NCBI GenBank assembly: GCA_001792895.1
Contig: MARA01000033.1
Coordinates: forward strand, 62,001 to 126,000
Length of the DNA stretch: 64,000 bases
Direction of reading: 5' to 3'
DNA from: Lentinus brumalis
Lineage: Eukaryota; Basidiomycota; Agaricomycetes; Polyporales; Polyporaceae
Part shown: positions 22,900 through 33,014 of the stretch, piece after piece
Numbering within the stretch: the stretch's first letter is position 1
Layout: every line of letters begins with the position of its first letter
Notes under the pieces: generated by a model
The model's database searches: none
Seen by the model: only the letters and a program-made list of their open reading frames with translations
Told to the model about the DNA's origin: nothing
Position numbers and translations under genes: made by a program

Positions 22900-23204
22900 A
22901 CGTGAGGACACGTAGTCAGCTCGAAGAGATGACATATTCATATTCGCCCTGTTGCCGGAACGCGTGCGTTGTATGGTCGGGTGGTAGTCTGCTATCATAG
23001 ACTGTTGGCGACTCGCAGTTCGATGGAGGTAAGCGCTCCGCATGATTACCCTCTCATGTGCGATATTGTAAACCCGAGGTCGTTGTGCATATGGCTCCGC
23101 TGTCGAGTCGAAGGTTGGACATCATCTCCGAGAATTGCGGACGCTATTTGAGCGCTAGTCCACAAGGTTCGGCTGTGGGGAGTTTGTATCGTCGAGTCAC
23201 CATC
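22900..23204. other. Short intergenic flank of the DUF6589 element
   Basis: No gene is seen between the MFS stop and the left target duplication of the adjacent transposable element. Confidence 0.5.
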
Positions 23205-23213
23205 GGCTCCGGA
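23205..23213. repeat. Target-site duplication GGCTCCGGA (left)
   Basis: This nine-base direct repeat is identical to 29487-29495. The bases on either side differ, so the duplication is exactly 9 bp. It abuts the outer ends of the inverted repeats. Confidence 0.75.
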
Positions 23214-23351
23214 TAGTCTCGTTACCAGACGTTTATTAACCTACCCTTTCGGACATTGAAATCGGAGAGCGAAAATAGAAGGCAAGGGTGGGTTCCTAAA
23301 CGTCTGGTGAAGTTCGTATAGAGGGGTGGGGGGTACCGAGGAGCGCCCACC
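23214..23351 (+). repeat. Left terminal inverted repeat with hairpin
   Basis: The outer 18 bases match the right end in reverse. An inner block (23314-23351, CGTATAGAGGGGTGGGG then GCGCCCACC) also matches 29338-29373 in reverse. Between them, perfect 12-bp arms ACCAGACGTTTA (23224-23235) and TAAACGTCTGGT (23297-23308) form a hairpin with a 61-nt loop. Confidence 0.8.
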
Positions 23352-23458
23352 CATCCTTGACACGACGCGTCCAAGGACGCGTCGTGGAGCTCGCGCTCTC
23401 TGCCTGCTGGGCCAGGATGTAGCACCGCGAATATACTTGTTCTGTACCTTCTATCGCG

Positions 23459-26400
23459 ATGAGCTCTGACTTAGCTTCTTTGCTTCACAACCTCAGCCTT
23501 GGCTGCGCTGTCAACGACGACGAGCTCGATGATCCAGACTACTGCGAGCCTCTCGGCGACGGCGACCTGCAAGACTACGACGATGAGGATAGCGAGGAGG
23601 AGGACAAGCGCGAGCACGAGCAGAGCGAAGATGCGACTCGCACTCCAACCAGTGTAGGCGATCTCGCGAATTCGGAAGAAACGGTGTTGCAGGGGAACAT
23701 TGGTGCAAGACTAGCACATGAGCCCTTCAGGGCTTCGCCTTCGCGCGATGTTGGAAGCATGTCGGGCACTCCTACCTCCTACCCAGCCGACGACACGCGC
23801 GAACGCGCTTCGCGGTCTCCTTCGCTTGGTCGACCCAGTGAGCCCTCGCCCTCGCGTGTTGGCATACAACCTACCCGGTCGTGCCCTGCGCCTCCTAGCC
23901 CATCCTCAGGAGCAACAGGCCGAACTCCAGCGCACACCAGTACTCCGCGCACCTCTCCCTACCGGCTGCGCACCCAGAGGTTCCGACATCACCATGAAGA
24001 GCATGGTTCTCTTGCGGATGCTACACGTTCGGTCTTGGAGTACATGCGCGAACTCAAGGTCGACCTGCCCTTGCTACTCTGGACTGTCAGTTACAACGAA
24101 CCTGAGCTAGTTACTGATGAACTGGCGAAGTATGAACGCACCGCGCTGCTCTCGAGCGAGGAACTCCCTGGGTTGCTCAAGACCTGGTACCGCCCCCCAC
24201 GCGTGCACGGCCGGGGTACTCGGAGCAAGGGCGCATCTGCATCGCTCGATGCGTTCTCTCTAGAGCTGGTTGGCAACAACGTCAATCAAGAGATGGCTGC
24301 TGTGGGAGAGTTCTTCAGGACGATACCGGACACACTCTCTGAGGAGGCTCTGCTCGCGGTCGACATAGGTGAACTGGTCGAGCGAGTCAAGACAATAGCT
24401 CCCACACTCTGGGGTCTCATGCGACGCTGCTCGTGGACTCCTCGGCAGGAGAAGGAAAATACGTCAAAGAATCCTGACGTTGTAAGTCATTCCTCAGCGC
24501 GTGTGCGCGCAACAAGGCACTCAACGCATGTATATAGCCCATACTCTTCATGATCGCAATGGCGTCCTTTACGCGCTCAAATCGCAACAATGCTCTCCAA
24601 CGTCTCATCGCCATCTATCTGAAGAGTTGCGGCACTGCTGCTAAAGCGTTCGATACACTCAGCGCGCTTGGCCTCTCGATGTCTCAGAAGTGGGTGTACA
24701 ACGCTCTTGAGCTCCTCTCCGAGACAGCGAATATGACCCGCAACAAGGAGATCCGAGTCTTCCCCTGGTTTGGCTCCCACGACAACGTGAACATCCGTCA
24801 GCGGGTCTTCGAACAGCGGTCAGATCACCACAGCCGCTTCGAAAGCGGCACCGCTGGGACCATCTTCGTCATCAAGGACCCTGCAGCAGCTCAGCCTGAC
24901 AGCGAGGCCTACCGCACGAAGCGCGTCGAGGGTTCTAACAATCTCCTCACTCCTGCTGAGATCTCTGAGTTCGAGATCGAAGCGAGCCCTCGTCTTGCTA
25001 TCCGTGGCATTGACACAATCTTGCAAATTCTCCTGGCAACGTCGAGCTTTGACCTGGCGACGTACGAGCACAAGGACGACGCCCTTCTTCAGCCTGCCTC
25101 TCGCCCTGGTCAGCTCAAGGTGGAGGTCGAGGGCAATGTCACTCAGTACCTCCTCGACACGGTTCACATGGAAGAAGCGAGCTACGATGGCAATGACCGC
25201 CTGGTCGAAGAGTGGAACAGGCAGCTGAAGATCCTCACGCGCGCAATGCAGGAGAAGTTTGGGAGGGATTCTGTCATCCCTTGGATTGGAGATCAGCTCA
25301 CCGTCGCTCGCCTCCGCGGGATCTTGGGCTTCCGCTGTGATGACTACAATGCCTACGAGAGGTTCGACTGGCTCGTCCCGAACAGCGGCTTCTTCCATGC
25401 GATGTTTGCATTCGAACAGTCTCTCCACGAGCAATTCTATGGCGGCACTCGGGCAAGCCTTGGCCTCCGTCATGCCTTTGATGTCCTGGACCGTCGCGGC
25501 CTCCATACAACGTCGACTCAAGGGACCTTCCACCACACGTTCGAAGAGGCCCTCGACCATACATTTGAAGCGCACATCCGTGACCTCTGGTGCACTGTTG
25601 GCGGTGTTGACAGCCTGGAAGATCTTCGGTCTCGTACCCCTGCCGAGCTCAGCAACCTAGCGACTGAGATCTACGACAATTATGCTTCCCACCTCGCTGT
25701 CGCCGATGCTCAGGACATGTACACCGATACCTCCGTTGATGACCCTGCAGATCCTGATCCCGCCCAGCCTCCATCCGATCCTCTCCTCAAACAGGTCATC
25801 ATGTTCGTGCGCGACGTGTTGGACTACCGGGTCCTCCGTGACGCGATCAAGTGCGGCGATGTCCAGACGATGGAGGACATGCTGCCTCGCCTGCTGTTCC
25901 GATTCCAAGGTGGCTCGAATAAGAATTATGCTATTGAGATCTGTGAGCTCCTGCAAGCGTTGAAGAAGGAGTGGCCCGACGACCTCAAGTGAGGTCATGC
26001 TCACTAGTGCGAACATCTTCAGTACTTACCCTGTTGCTTAGGACCTTCATCAAGAAGTACTGCTGGCTCACGAACACGAGCGGTCATCAGAACTCCTGGA
26101 TACCGATCGATCGCGCGCAAGAGCACAATGTGCGGGACATCAAGTACACATTTGCTGCCATGGGCCCGTTCGCCTCGTGGGAGTACGTCCGCAAGATCTC
26201 TGCATCCATCCCTTGCCAACGGAAGGTGAAGGACCATGTCGAGCAGACAATCAACAACCTCTATCGCGGCAAGTCTCACACGAGTCCATCAAAGGAGGCT
26301 GATGTCGCAAAGCTGCAGGCCATCTACCGGGACGCGCGCGCGCACATCCCTGACGAGGGACGTAAGCCTCTCTCTGGCAAGGACATCTTCATTGATGTCG

Positions 26401-26525
26401 TGAAGGCCGGCTCAGACTCTCTTCTCACCGGAACATCGAAAGCATTCAAGAGATGGGCGAGCAGGAGGCTGCGTCGTGCCCCAGGAGTCGAGGAGTGGGA
26501 CTCGGACTCAGAGACGGATGCGTAG
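23459..26525 (+). CDS. DUF6589 protein, candidate transposase
   Basis: Exons 23459-24481, 24538-25988 and 26042-26525 give 985 residues in one frame. Residues 1-180 are acidic then Ser/Pro-rich and disordered. The rest carries features I associate with DUF6589: GSHDNVNIRQRVFEQR (Asp near 423), IPWIGDQLTVARLRG (Asp near 593), DWLVPNSGFFHAMFAFEQSL (His near 628) and GGSNKNYAIEICELLQAL (Glu near 808). Spaced conserved acidic residues of this kind, D-D-E in order, fit an RNase H-fold transposase, but this is inference. The C-terminal segment ends in a basic helix and an acidic tail. It is convergent with the RecQ gene inside the same inverted-repeat element, which is the main reason to suspect a role in transposition. 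Confidence 0.82.
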
Positions 26526-26572
26526 ATTATTTTGTATCATGTCCCTATTGTTATGAATGCATTGACGTACTA

Positions 26573-29237
26573 CTAAGTACTACTGCTTGCAGGCGTCTGA
26601 GCTGTGTCCATAGGGTATGCGTGATGAGGAACTGCATATTGACCAGGGTGGTAGCCGTAGTACGCAGCGTATTGCGCAGCTTGAGCAGCATACACAGTGC
26701 ATGCTTGTCGGTACGCGGCCTCTGCTTGTGCAGCAGCCTCTACCTGTCGACGCTTCTCTCCCTCGATGCGGCGTTTGACACGGCGCTCTTCCTCTCGCTT
26801 CTCCTTGTTCTCTGCCGATCGCTTCGTGCGATTCTCCTTCGCTACCTGCTGCTCCGCCTCGCGCTCCGCCCAGAAGTGTGCATCAACCTCCGCCAAGACA
26901 CTGACAACTTCAGCGGCATGCTTGGACGCGAATGTCCAGTTTGGGAGCGCAGTCTCGACGTCTTCTGCGGTTTTGAGGCGTGCTTGTGTAGCCAGCTGTG
27001 TTAGGACTGCGTCAGGAAGGATGACAGCCGGGCTGAAGGCACAGTAGCGATAGTCCCGGCGGCGGCAATCGTGCCGCCAGATGCGGAGCCGTGCACGGCA
27101 AGCTTCGAGGTGCTTGTCTCGTCGAGGCCCAAGTCCGCGCGGCTGGCGAACCTTGCTTGACGGTTGAGACTCCAAGTTGACGGCTGCAGGATCCTGAACG
27201 TCAGGCACACTTGCTGTGCCAACGACACCATCAGCTTCGTCCTCCTCGTCGAGGGCCGTGCTTCCAGCATCACATCCACCAGCGACGCTATCCACTAGAC
27301 GCAGAAGCCGCCGGTCGGCATCCGAGAGTGCTTCACCGCGGAGTTGCTTCGTTTTGACGCAGTTGTCACAGCATGCGTAGTTGTTGATGGCGTTGCCTGT
27401 TGTGTCGCAGTTAGCACAACAAACATGCCGCTAGAGTGCCGCTAGACAATCATACCAGATGCCAGTGGTCGTGGGGGGTTGTCAAAGTACGCATCAGCAA
27501 CCGCGCGGCGACAGCCCGTAGCTCCAGCCCAACTGCGCATGCCATCCTCAGCCTTCTTCTTGTACTCGACGACCACCGCGGTGTCACCGGGACCACCCAC
27601 GCTGCCTGAAGCCATGGTGCAGTCGCGCTCCGTCGACGGCACCGAAGAAGCAGAAGGTGGAGAGGGCACGGGCACAGAACTTGCGGATGGAGCACCGAAT
27701 GATGACCCCTCGGCCGCGACACTGACCTCGACCGGTTCCGCCTTCACCGCAGCAGGTTGACTGTCTTGCGAGATGTCAGCGAACTTCCGCTTCTTGCCCT
27801 TGGTCTTCCCAGCGGATGCTGGCTGCTGTGCAGTCTTCTTGTGCCCACCCTCCTGCTTGACCGTGAGCTTTGACCGTGGCGCGGTCTTCTCTTCCAATAT
27901 CCCCTGCTCTATCAGAAGCACTGCAAAGGCCTGTTGGCCTGACCGACCAGCCCGACCGGCACGCTGTGTCCACACCGAGAGCGAGCTTGCTGCAAGGAAT
28001 TGGACACCGAGCTCGATGTCCTGTATGTCCATACCCTACGTAGCACCGTGAGTATATATGTAGACTACGTATCATGAACGCGTACCATGCCTGCAGCCTC
28101 TGTTGCGCAGAGGATGTTGACCGTGCCGTCACGGAACTCGCGCATAGTGCGGCGGCGAGCGCGCTGCCCTCGTCCAGCATGGAGAAAGTTGATCTGATTA
28201 GCCATCGCCGCCGAGACCTTCTGCTTGAGATAGCGTGACGCGCTCTGGGCCTGATCGCGCTTGTTGAAGAAGACAATAGCACGAGGGAACTTGCAGCCCT
28301 CGGGTGTGCCGCGCACAAGGAAGTCGATGATTGGCAGGGACGAAGCAGCGGCCTTCAACCGGTGTACGATAGGTGCAATGTTCGTGCGGTTGTTGCCCAG
28401 ATTCACGAAGTACGTCGTGGCTTCCACAAATTCGAGCTTCAGGAAGACTTCTGTCAACATGAATGGCGGTAGAGTGGCAGAGGTGAGGAGGAATGGCTTG
28501 CGAAGCCCGAGGAGGCTTCGCATCTTGCAGAGCTCTGCGTACATCTTCCGAAACTTGTCGCCCCATTGGGAAACGCAATGCGCCTCGTCGACGACCAGGT
28601 AGAGGACATCCTGCATGAATTCTGGGGAGCGCACGAGGGCGGAGAACTGGTCGTGTTCGAGCACCATCTCTGGCGAGGTGATGAGCACGCGGTACTCCTT
28701 CGCGGCCAGCTCCTGCCTATATGTGAGCTCTGAGATGGGTATGCCCGGCCTCAAACTAACCTTGTGCAGCTGCTTGTTGTACACCTCACCATTCACCGCT
28801 GTCGCCCTCAGTGCCATCGCCTCGAATCGGCGCGCCTAGAACGAACACATATGCGCATTGTGTCTACGACACGAGTGTCGCGCAAGACTGCTTACCTGGT
28901 CCTTCTCAAGCTCGTTGAGCGGGGAGATAATGATAACCATCTTCTTCTTCGTTGCGTCGAGGAAGAGTGGCATGACGAACGGCATTGTCTTGCCTGCACC
29001 AGTCCCCGCTATCACCGCTGTGTCCAAGCCCAGCCACAATGCCTCTGCAACGTCCACCTGCCACTCATATGGGACCTTCCCCCCAAATGCCTCCGTAGAG
29101 AGACGTTTGATGGCTTCGCGCGTGCTCGCTGAGTCGTATTCGCGCTCCTTGGTCGCAAGCTTGCGTGCGCGGTCGAGCAAGTTCGCAGAGCGGGCAGCGC
29201 GAAGCGCGTGTAGGTCGGGAGGAGCAGGCGGGTCCAT
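26573..29237 (-). CDS. RecQ-family DNA helicase of the transposon
   Basis: Four exons (29237-28896, 28835-28086, 28035-27456, 27396-26573) give 831 residues in frame. Superfamily 2 motifs: Walker A AGTGAGKT (77-84), DEAH box VVDEAHCVSQWG (195-206), LLTSATLPP, and motif VI QRAGRAGRSG (about 388). A RecQ zinc-binding pattern follows, CRR with YFDNPPRP then CCDNC. The last intron (59 nt, CTAAC branch site) must be spliced for CCDNC to be in frame. The C-terminal third is Lys/Arg/Glu-rich, coiled-coil-like, then Ala/Tyr-rich. No HRDC domain is seen. It should unwind DNA 3'-5' using ATP. Sitting inside the inverted repeats, it is more likely an element-borne helicase than the host's repair RecQ. 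Confidence 0.87.
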
Positions 29238-29337
29238 GCGGTAGAAAGCAAAGAAGTATATTGCACCATGGCGGGCGAGTACAGTAGAGCAAGTCGCGCG
29301 CGCGAGCCAGTAGCAGTGGTGGACAGAAGCAGCGAAT

Positions 29338-29486
29338 GGTGGGCGCTTCGGAGTACCCCCACCCCTCTATACGAAAGTCACCAGACGTTATACAGCGAGT
29401 TCCTGCATTGGTTTTGTGTCTCTCCGCTCTTGACTCCGACCGGCACTGTGCGGGAGCTCGCTGTATAACGTCTGGTTACGAGATTA
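29338..29486 (-). repeat. Right terminal inverted repeat with hairpin
   Basis: Counterpart of 23214-23351. Perfect 20-bp arms at 29380-29399 and 29457-29476 (ACCAGACGTTATACAGCGAG and its complement) form a hairpin. The loop sequence is unrelated to that at the left end, while the arms share ACCAGACGTT. Confidence 0.8.
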
Positions 29487-29495
29487 GGCTCCGGA
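29487..29495. repeat. Target-site duplication GGCTCCGGA (right)
   Basis: This is the partner of 23205-23213, directly outside the right inverted repeat. Confidence 0.75.
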
Positions 29496-30225
29496 GTCGG
29501 AGTCGGATGGAGGCCTTGGCCGGCGTTTCTCGTCGTGACTCCTCTGTACTCTACCACCACCTGCAGCCCTTCATCGCCAAGGCTTCCATCGGAGTCAACG
29601 TCCTACAACGCTATTGGTTGGATTGCTGATCGTACAGCGCGATTCGGACACAGTACCCAGCGAGACGCCAGTCTGCGATTCTCCGGAAGCTCGCACTTCG
29701 CATTCGCCCACAAGCAGAATCTCCGTGTCAAACGACTCCCCTTAAGTCGCACAGCCCGGCCTTCAAGAGACGAGATGCTGTCCCTCAATGACATTGCTTG
29801 AGCGATACGCCTGAAAGCGTGAAGCATCAGCAATGTCTTCACGCTGCGGTACATAGTGCGTCTTCCTGTCTGCAAGGTTCAACGCGATGTCACGCTAACT
29901 ACCGACTGACTCGGATAGCCGATCGCCCGCAGGTAGATCGGTGGTGACGCCAGTCTCGTCTGCCTACAAGGACTTCGTCGGTCCCATCATGAACCTCCCA
30001 CCGCCCTCACCTCCATTCACAAACACACAACCTTCCCACCTCGGTGCGTCCGCTCTGTATTAGCTCGTCGTGACCTCCTCTAACGCCTATCATCCAACTT
30101 CTAGCTATTAGCCTGCAACTATTCCTTACCTTAGCGGAACAACACCCTCTCCGCCAGCAGAACAAGATGTCGTTGCTTTACGGCTTATCGACTTCCCTAC
30201 CTCTCCTTCTATTACGAAGATCAAC
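29496..30225. other. Intergenic; upstream region with a short uORF
   Basis: No gene is recognised. A 20-codon upstream ORF (30167-30229, MSLLYGLSTSLPLLLLRRST) ends in a TGA that overlaps the ATG of the next gene as ATGA. A similar GCAGGACAAGATG start occurs upstream of the second copy at 32116. Confidence 0.45.
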
Positions 30226-31028
30226 ATGAAGCTCGCAACAAAGGGCTCTCTTGTCCTAGAAGCCTCGCACGCCCCTGCATATACAGTGAGTCGTGTCGTT
30301 GTGGAGAGACTGCACGCGCATGCTAATTATCTGCAGCAGGCGCTACGATTCGAGCGCAGAGCCAGTGATAGTATGACCACTGGTGAAGTCGACAAGGGGG
30401 CCGCAGGCCATCCGGACAGTCCTGTTACGTCCGGTGGAAGCGGCCATACTTCGTCCCACATCTCTTCCTCCATCCCCGCCATCTTCGTCGTTCTCGTCAT
30501 TGTTCTCGGTTCTCTTCTCGGCTGGTATATTGTCAGGCGCCTCCGCCTCAGCGGACGGCGGATCCTCTCGTTCTGGATAGGAGTCGACGAAAAGCCGGAG
30601 CTCTCGGAAGTCTTCCTCACCGAAACCACGCTCCGACACACTACTTGGAGTAGCCTTTTGGTGAGTGTGCAATTTCAGCATGGTCGTATGTCTATCTAAT
30701 CACGAACTCTTAGCCCATATCCGTCGACTTCGGCTCTTCCGAGGAACGTCACCGTTGGGAGTTGGGGCAGACACCGTCATCGCATGGTCCCACTCCATCG
30801 ACTTCGAAACGCTCGGGAATGCGTTCCTTAACAAAGCGAGGCAAAAGCACTGTTGCCAAGAAGGATGACGAGTCGTACTCAGAGCATGGTGGGCTCCGCG
30901 TCGCCGTGTTTATCGCGATGCCGGCGCAACGCGTCGAAGGGGTGCTACACTGGCAGGCTGACCGCAAGATCATGGCGGTGCAGTCCACGGAGTTGTGCCT
31001 TGGTACGATCCAGATGCTTTCCATATAA
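30226..31028 (+). CDS. Small single-pass membrane protein (family copy B)
   Basis: Exons 30226-30285, 30337-30660 and 30714-31028 give 232 residues. A Ser/Gly-rich segment (HTSSHISSS) leads into one helix (IPAIFVVLVIVLGSLLGWYI), then RRLRLSGRR and DEKPELSE. The tail is Ser/Lys-rich and ends HGGLRVAVFIAMP, then STELCLGT. The match with the split copy at 32345 and 42278 is strong (SSHISxxIPAxxVVLV, GWYIVRRLRL, VDF, GGLRVAVxxAMP, ELCLGT). The first intron is a multiple of three but has a good branch site (GCTAATTAT), so it is probably real. Function unknown; probably anchored in the plasma or an internal membrane with the tail in the cytosol. Confidence 0.72.
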
Positions 31029-32344
31029 TCTCCCGGCCATTCTCCCCTTCCGTCTGACCTTTTTCCCCTATCTATGTTCATTACGTCCTTAATTATCTCT
31101 GTATAGCTGCCGATACTCGGAATTCTAAGTTCTGCCGTACAAATCTTGACAAATGATCCTGCCTAACGGATGACTTTACTCGTTCCCCGTACATCGGAAA
31201 CCACGCACAATTGTATGTAAATCCTTAAGACTAAGAACTTGAGACTTAGAGCCGGTCACGGTGGCGGGCGTTCAGTATGCACCGCACAGCCACTACGCGG
31301 ATCATCCTATCGGCGCTCCGCGATCAGGGCTCTTGCCTTCGACCGACTCGTCAACTCTAGCACAGGCAATGGTGCAGTACGATACTCTCAGCCTGGACTC
31401 AGTGTGCGTATTGTCCAGGACGTTTACGGTGACAAGGAAAGTACAGCAAATCATCGGTGGTCGCATGACATTTGAATCTGATCACGCAGTCTGTAGACGA
31501 CTCCGGGGCCACCCGAACGGGCATCCGACGTCTGCGTCTCAAGTTCCGCCACCTTGCTCGAAGCCCTCTCTACACGAACAGCGCAGCTCGGGTGCCTGAT
31601 TTAGACGACGACGAGGAGTCAACAGGAGTCACAGCGCAGATGCGCCCGTGGAGCTCGCTGGTCCGCATTCTTCCTATGTGACCAAACTGCCTCCTCATTC
31701 GCTGGTGCGTGTAGTCTTCTTTCCTCACTCGTTCATTGCATTGATATGACATAGGTGTTTTGCCATGCTAGAACAAGGCAAGGTCGGGTTGCTTCGCTCC
31801 GGCCCTGCGATGAGGTAACCGGTGCATGCGTCGTCCGACAGAACGCACACCATATTGTCAATGGACATGATGGCGGCTCTCATTGCTTATTGGCTGACCG
31901 TCGCGCCGCAAGCCTCTATAAAAACGGCGCGGGTCCCTCTCTCCAGTCTATCACCACTTCATTCACAGCAGCTCCCCACTCAGTTTATCCTCGGTGCGGG
32001 TACGTCCCCCGCTTTGATATTCGCATAACATTATCTCACTATCGATCAGGCCAGCGGACGGCCCCTACCACTCTATATCCTAGCGCACTCAACTCTATAT
32101 CGCTAGCAGGACAAGATGCTTCCTTCATACCTTTGCGCGGCGCCTCTGCTGCTTCTATACACTTCAAAATAAGCCAAGCACACGTCTCGAGCAAGCAACT
32201 TGGCGGTTTAAGAAACTCTAGTCAGCATATCCAAGAATATTCATTACTAGGTACGTAGTCAGTATGCCTACTACGCCAATTTTGCGTCAGAATGATCTCA
32301 CTCGAAATAAGTCCACACCGCAGTAGCACAGACATTCGGTGACA
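31029..32344. other. Intergenic; no gene recognised
   Basis: Short ORFs (for example 31261-31599) have no domain. A TATA box and an inverted CCAAT (ATTGG) lie near its 3' side, probably serving the membrane-protein gene that follows. Confidence 0.45.
31915..31924 (+). promoter_or_regulatory. Candidate TATA box
   Basis: CTATAAAAAC follows GCTTATTGGCTGACC (inverted CCAAT) by about 25 bp and precedes a CT-rich stretch. It lies about 430 bp upstream of the ATG at 32345, or 200 bp upstream of the ATG at 32116. Confidence 0.45.
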
Positions 32345-32809
32345 ATGACCACAGGTCCAGGGAATACAGGACAATCAGGAGGATCTGGTATGGACGGTAG
32401 AGGCGGCCAGACCTCGTCGCATATTTCCGCCGCCATCCCCGCCGTCCTGGTCGTCCTGGTCCCTGCTATCATGGCCCTTGCCGGCTGGTACATCGTTAGG
32501 CGCCTACGCCTGACGGGACGCAGCCTTCTGTCATTTTTGGCAGGATCTCCACACCGGCCAGAGCTGTCGGATATCGAGCTCATTGAACCGACACTCCAGC
32601 GCACTCACTGGGATGCCATATCCGTAAGTCATCGTCATCGTCATCTCGGAGTATACACCGCTCATCCGACTGCGCATCTTCCAGCCCGTCGCGGTCGACT
32701 TCGTCTCTCCCGGGGGCGGGAACATTGGCAGCGCGAGCGGCAACAGTCGCCTGGAGGGTCTTCCTCTTCGGTCGCAATGCACTCAGATTCAGGAGACCGA
32801 TTGGCACGC
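32345..32809 (+). pseudogene. Single-pass membrane protein copy C, 5' part
   Basis: Exons 32345-32623 and 32685 onward encode the family start, GQTSSHISAAIPAVLVVLV, one helix, GWYIVRRLRLTGR, HRPELSD, and the second-exon opening PVAVDF. Homology to copy B stops about 43 residues into the second exon, where TIR-like sequence begins. As read, the frame runs on to a stop at 32838-32840, giving 144 residues that lack the family tail. The missing tail block (GGLRVAV to ELCLGT) is found 9.5 kb away at 42278-42479 in the same orientation. The summed length matches copy B. I infer one gene split by an insertion. Confidence 0.6.
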
Positions 32810-32832
32810 TACATCAGCAAAAACCTCCCCTG
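32810..32832 (+). repeat. Left imperfect inverted repeat of the 9.47-kb insertion
   Basis: TACATCAGCAAAAACCT and six more bases match the reverse of 42255-42277 at 18 of 23 positions. Confidence 0.5.
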
Positions 32833-33014
32833 CAAATTAACGCTAATGAGTACAGATTAACGTACATTGTCCGCTACTCTGCTATCGCATGACACAGTGT
32901 TGACAATCAGGGCTACAGTGTCAGTAGAGTAGCGTGTATTTACAAAGACCCTCCCTTGTGTGTTCTGAAAGGCCCTCATCCATCGACATATCATCAATCA
33001 AGTGATAAGCATGG

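Larger units (their letters stand above)
23214..29486. mobile_element. DNA transposon with DUF6589 protein and RecQ helicase
   Basis: This 6273-bp element is bounded by imperfect terminal inverted repeats of about 140 bp (outermost TAGTCTCGTTACCAGACG against TAATCTCGTAACCAGACG) and a 9-bp target duplication. Each end holds a perfect inverted repeat that can form a hairpin. Two convergent genes fill it: a 985-residue DUF6589 protein (plus strand) and an 831-residue RecQ-type helicase (minus strand), with only 47 bp between their stops. Both ORFs are open and spliced without frameshifts, so the element looks recent and possibly active. A 9-bp duplication recalls Mutator-like or similar cut-and-paste elements. 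The superfamily assignment is not possible by eye. Confidence 0.8.

Noticed and set aside
31261..31681. Overlapping plus-strand ORFs
   Set aside because: Checked for a link to the DUF6533 or membrane families; no motif in order was found.
32880..32930. CACTGT-like repeats as CACTA-type ends of the Plavaka gene
   Set aside because: No matching inverted partner was found to the right of the Plavaka gene near 36400-36750.
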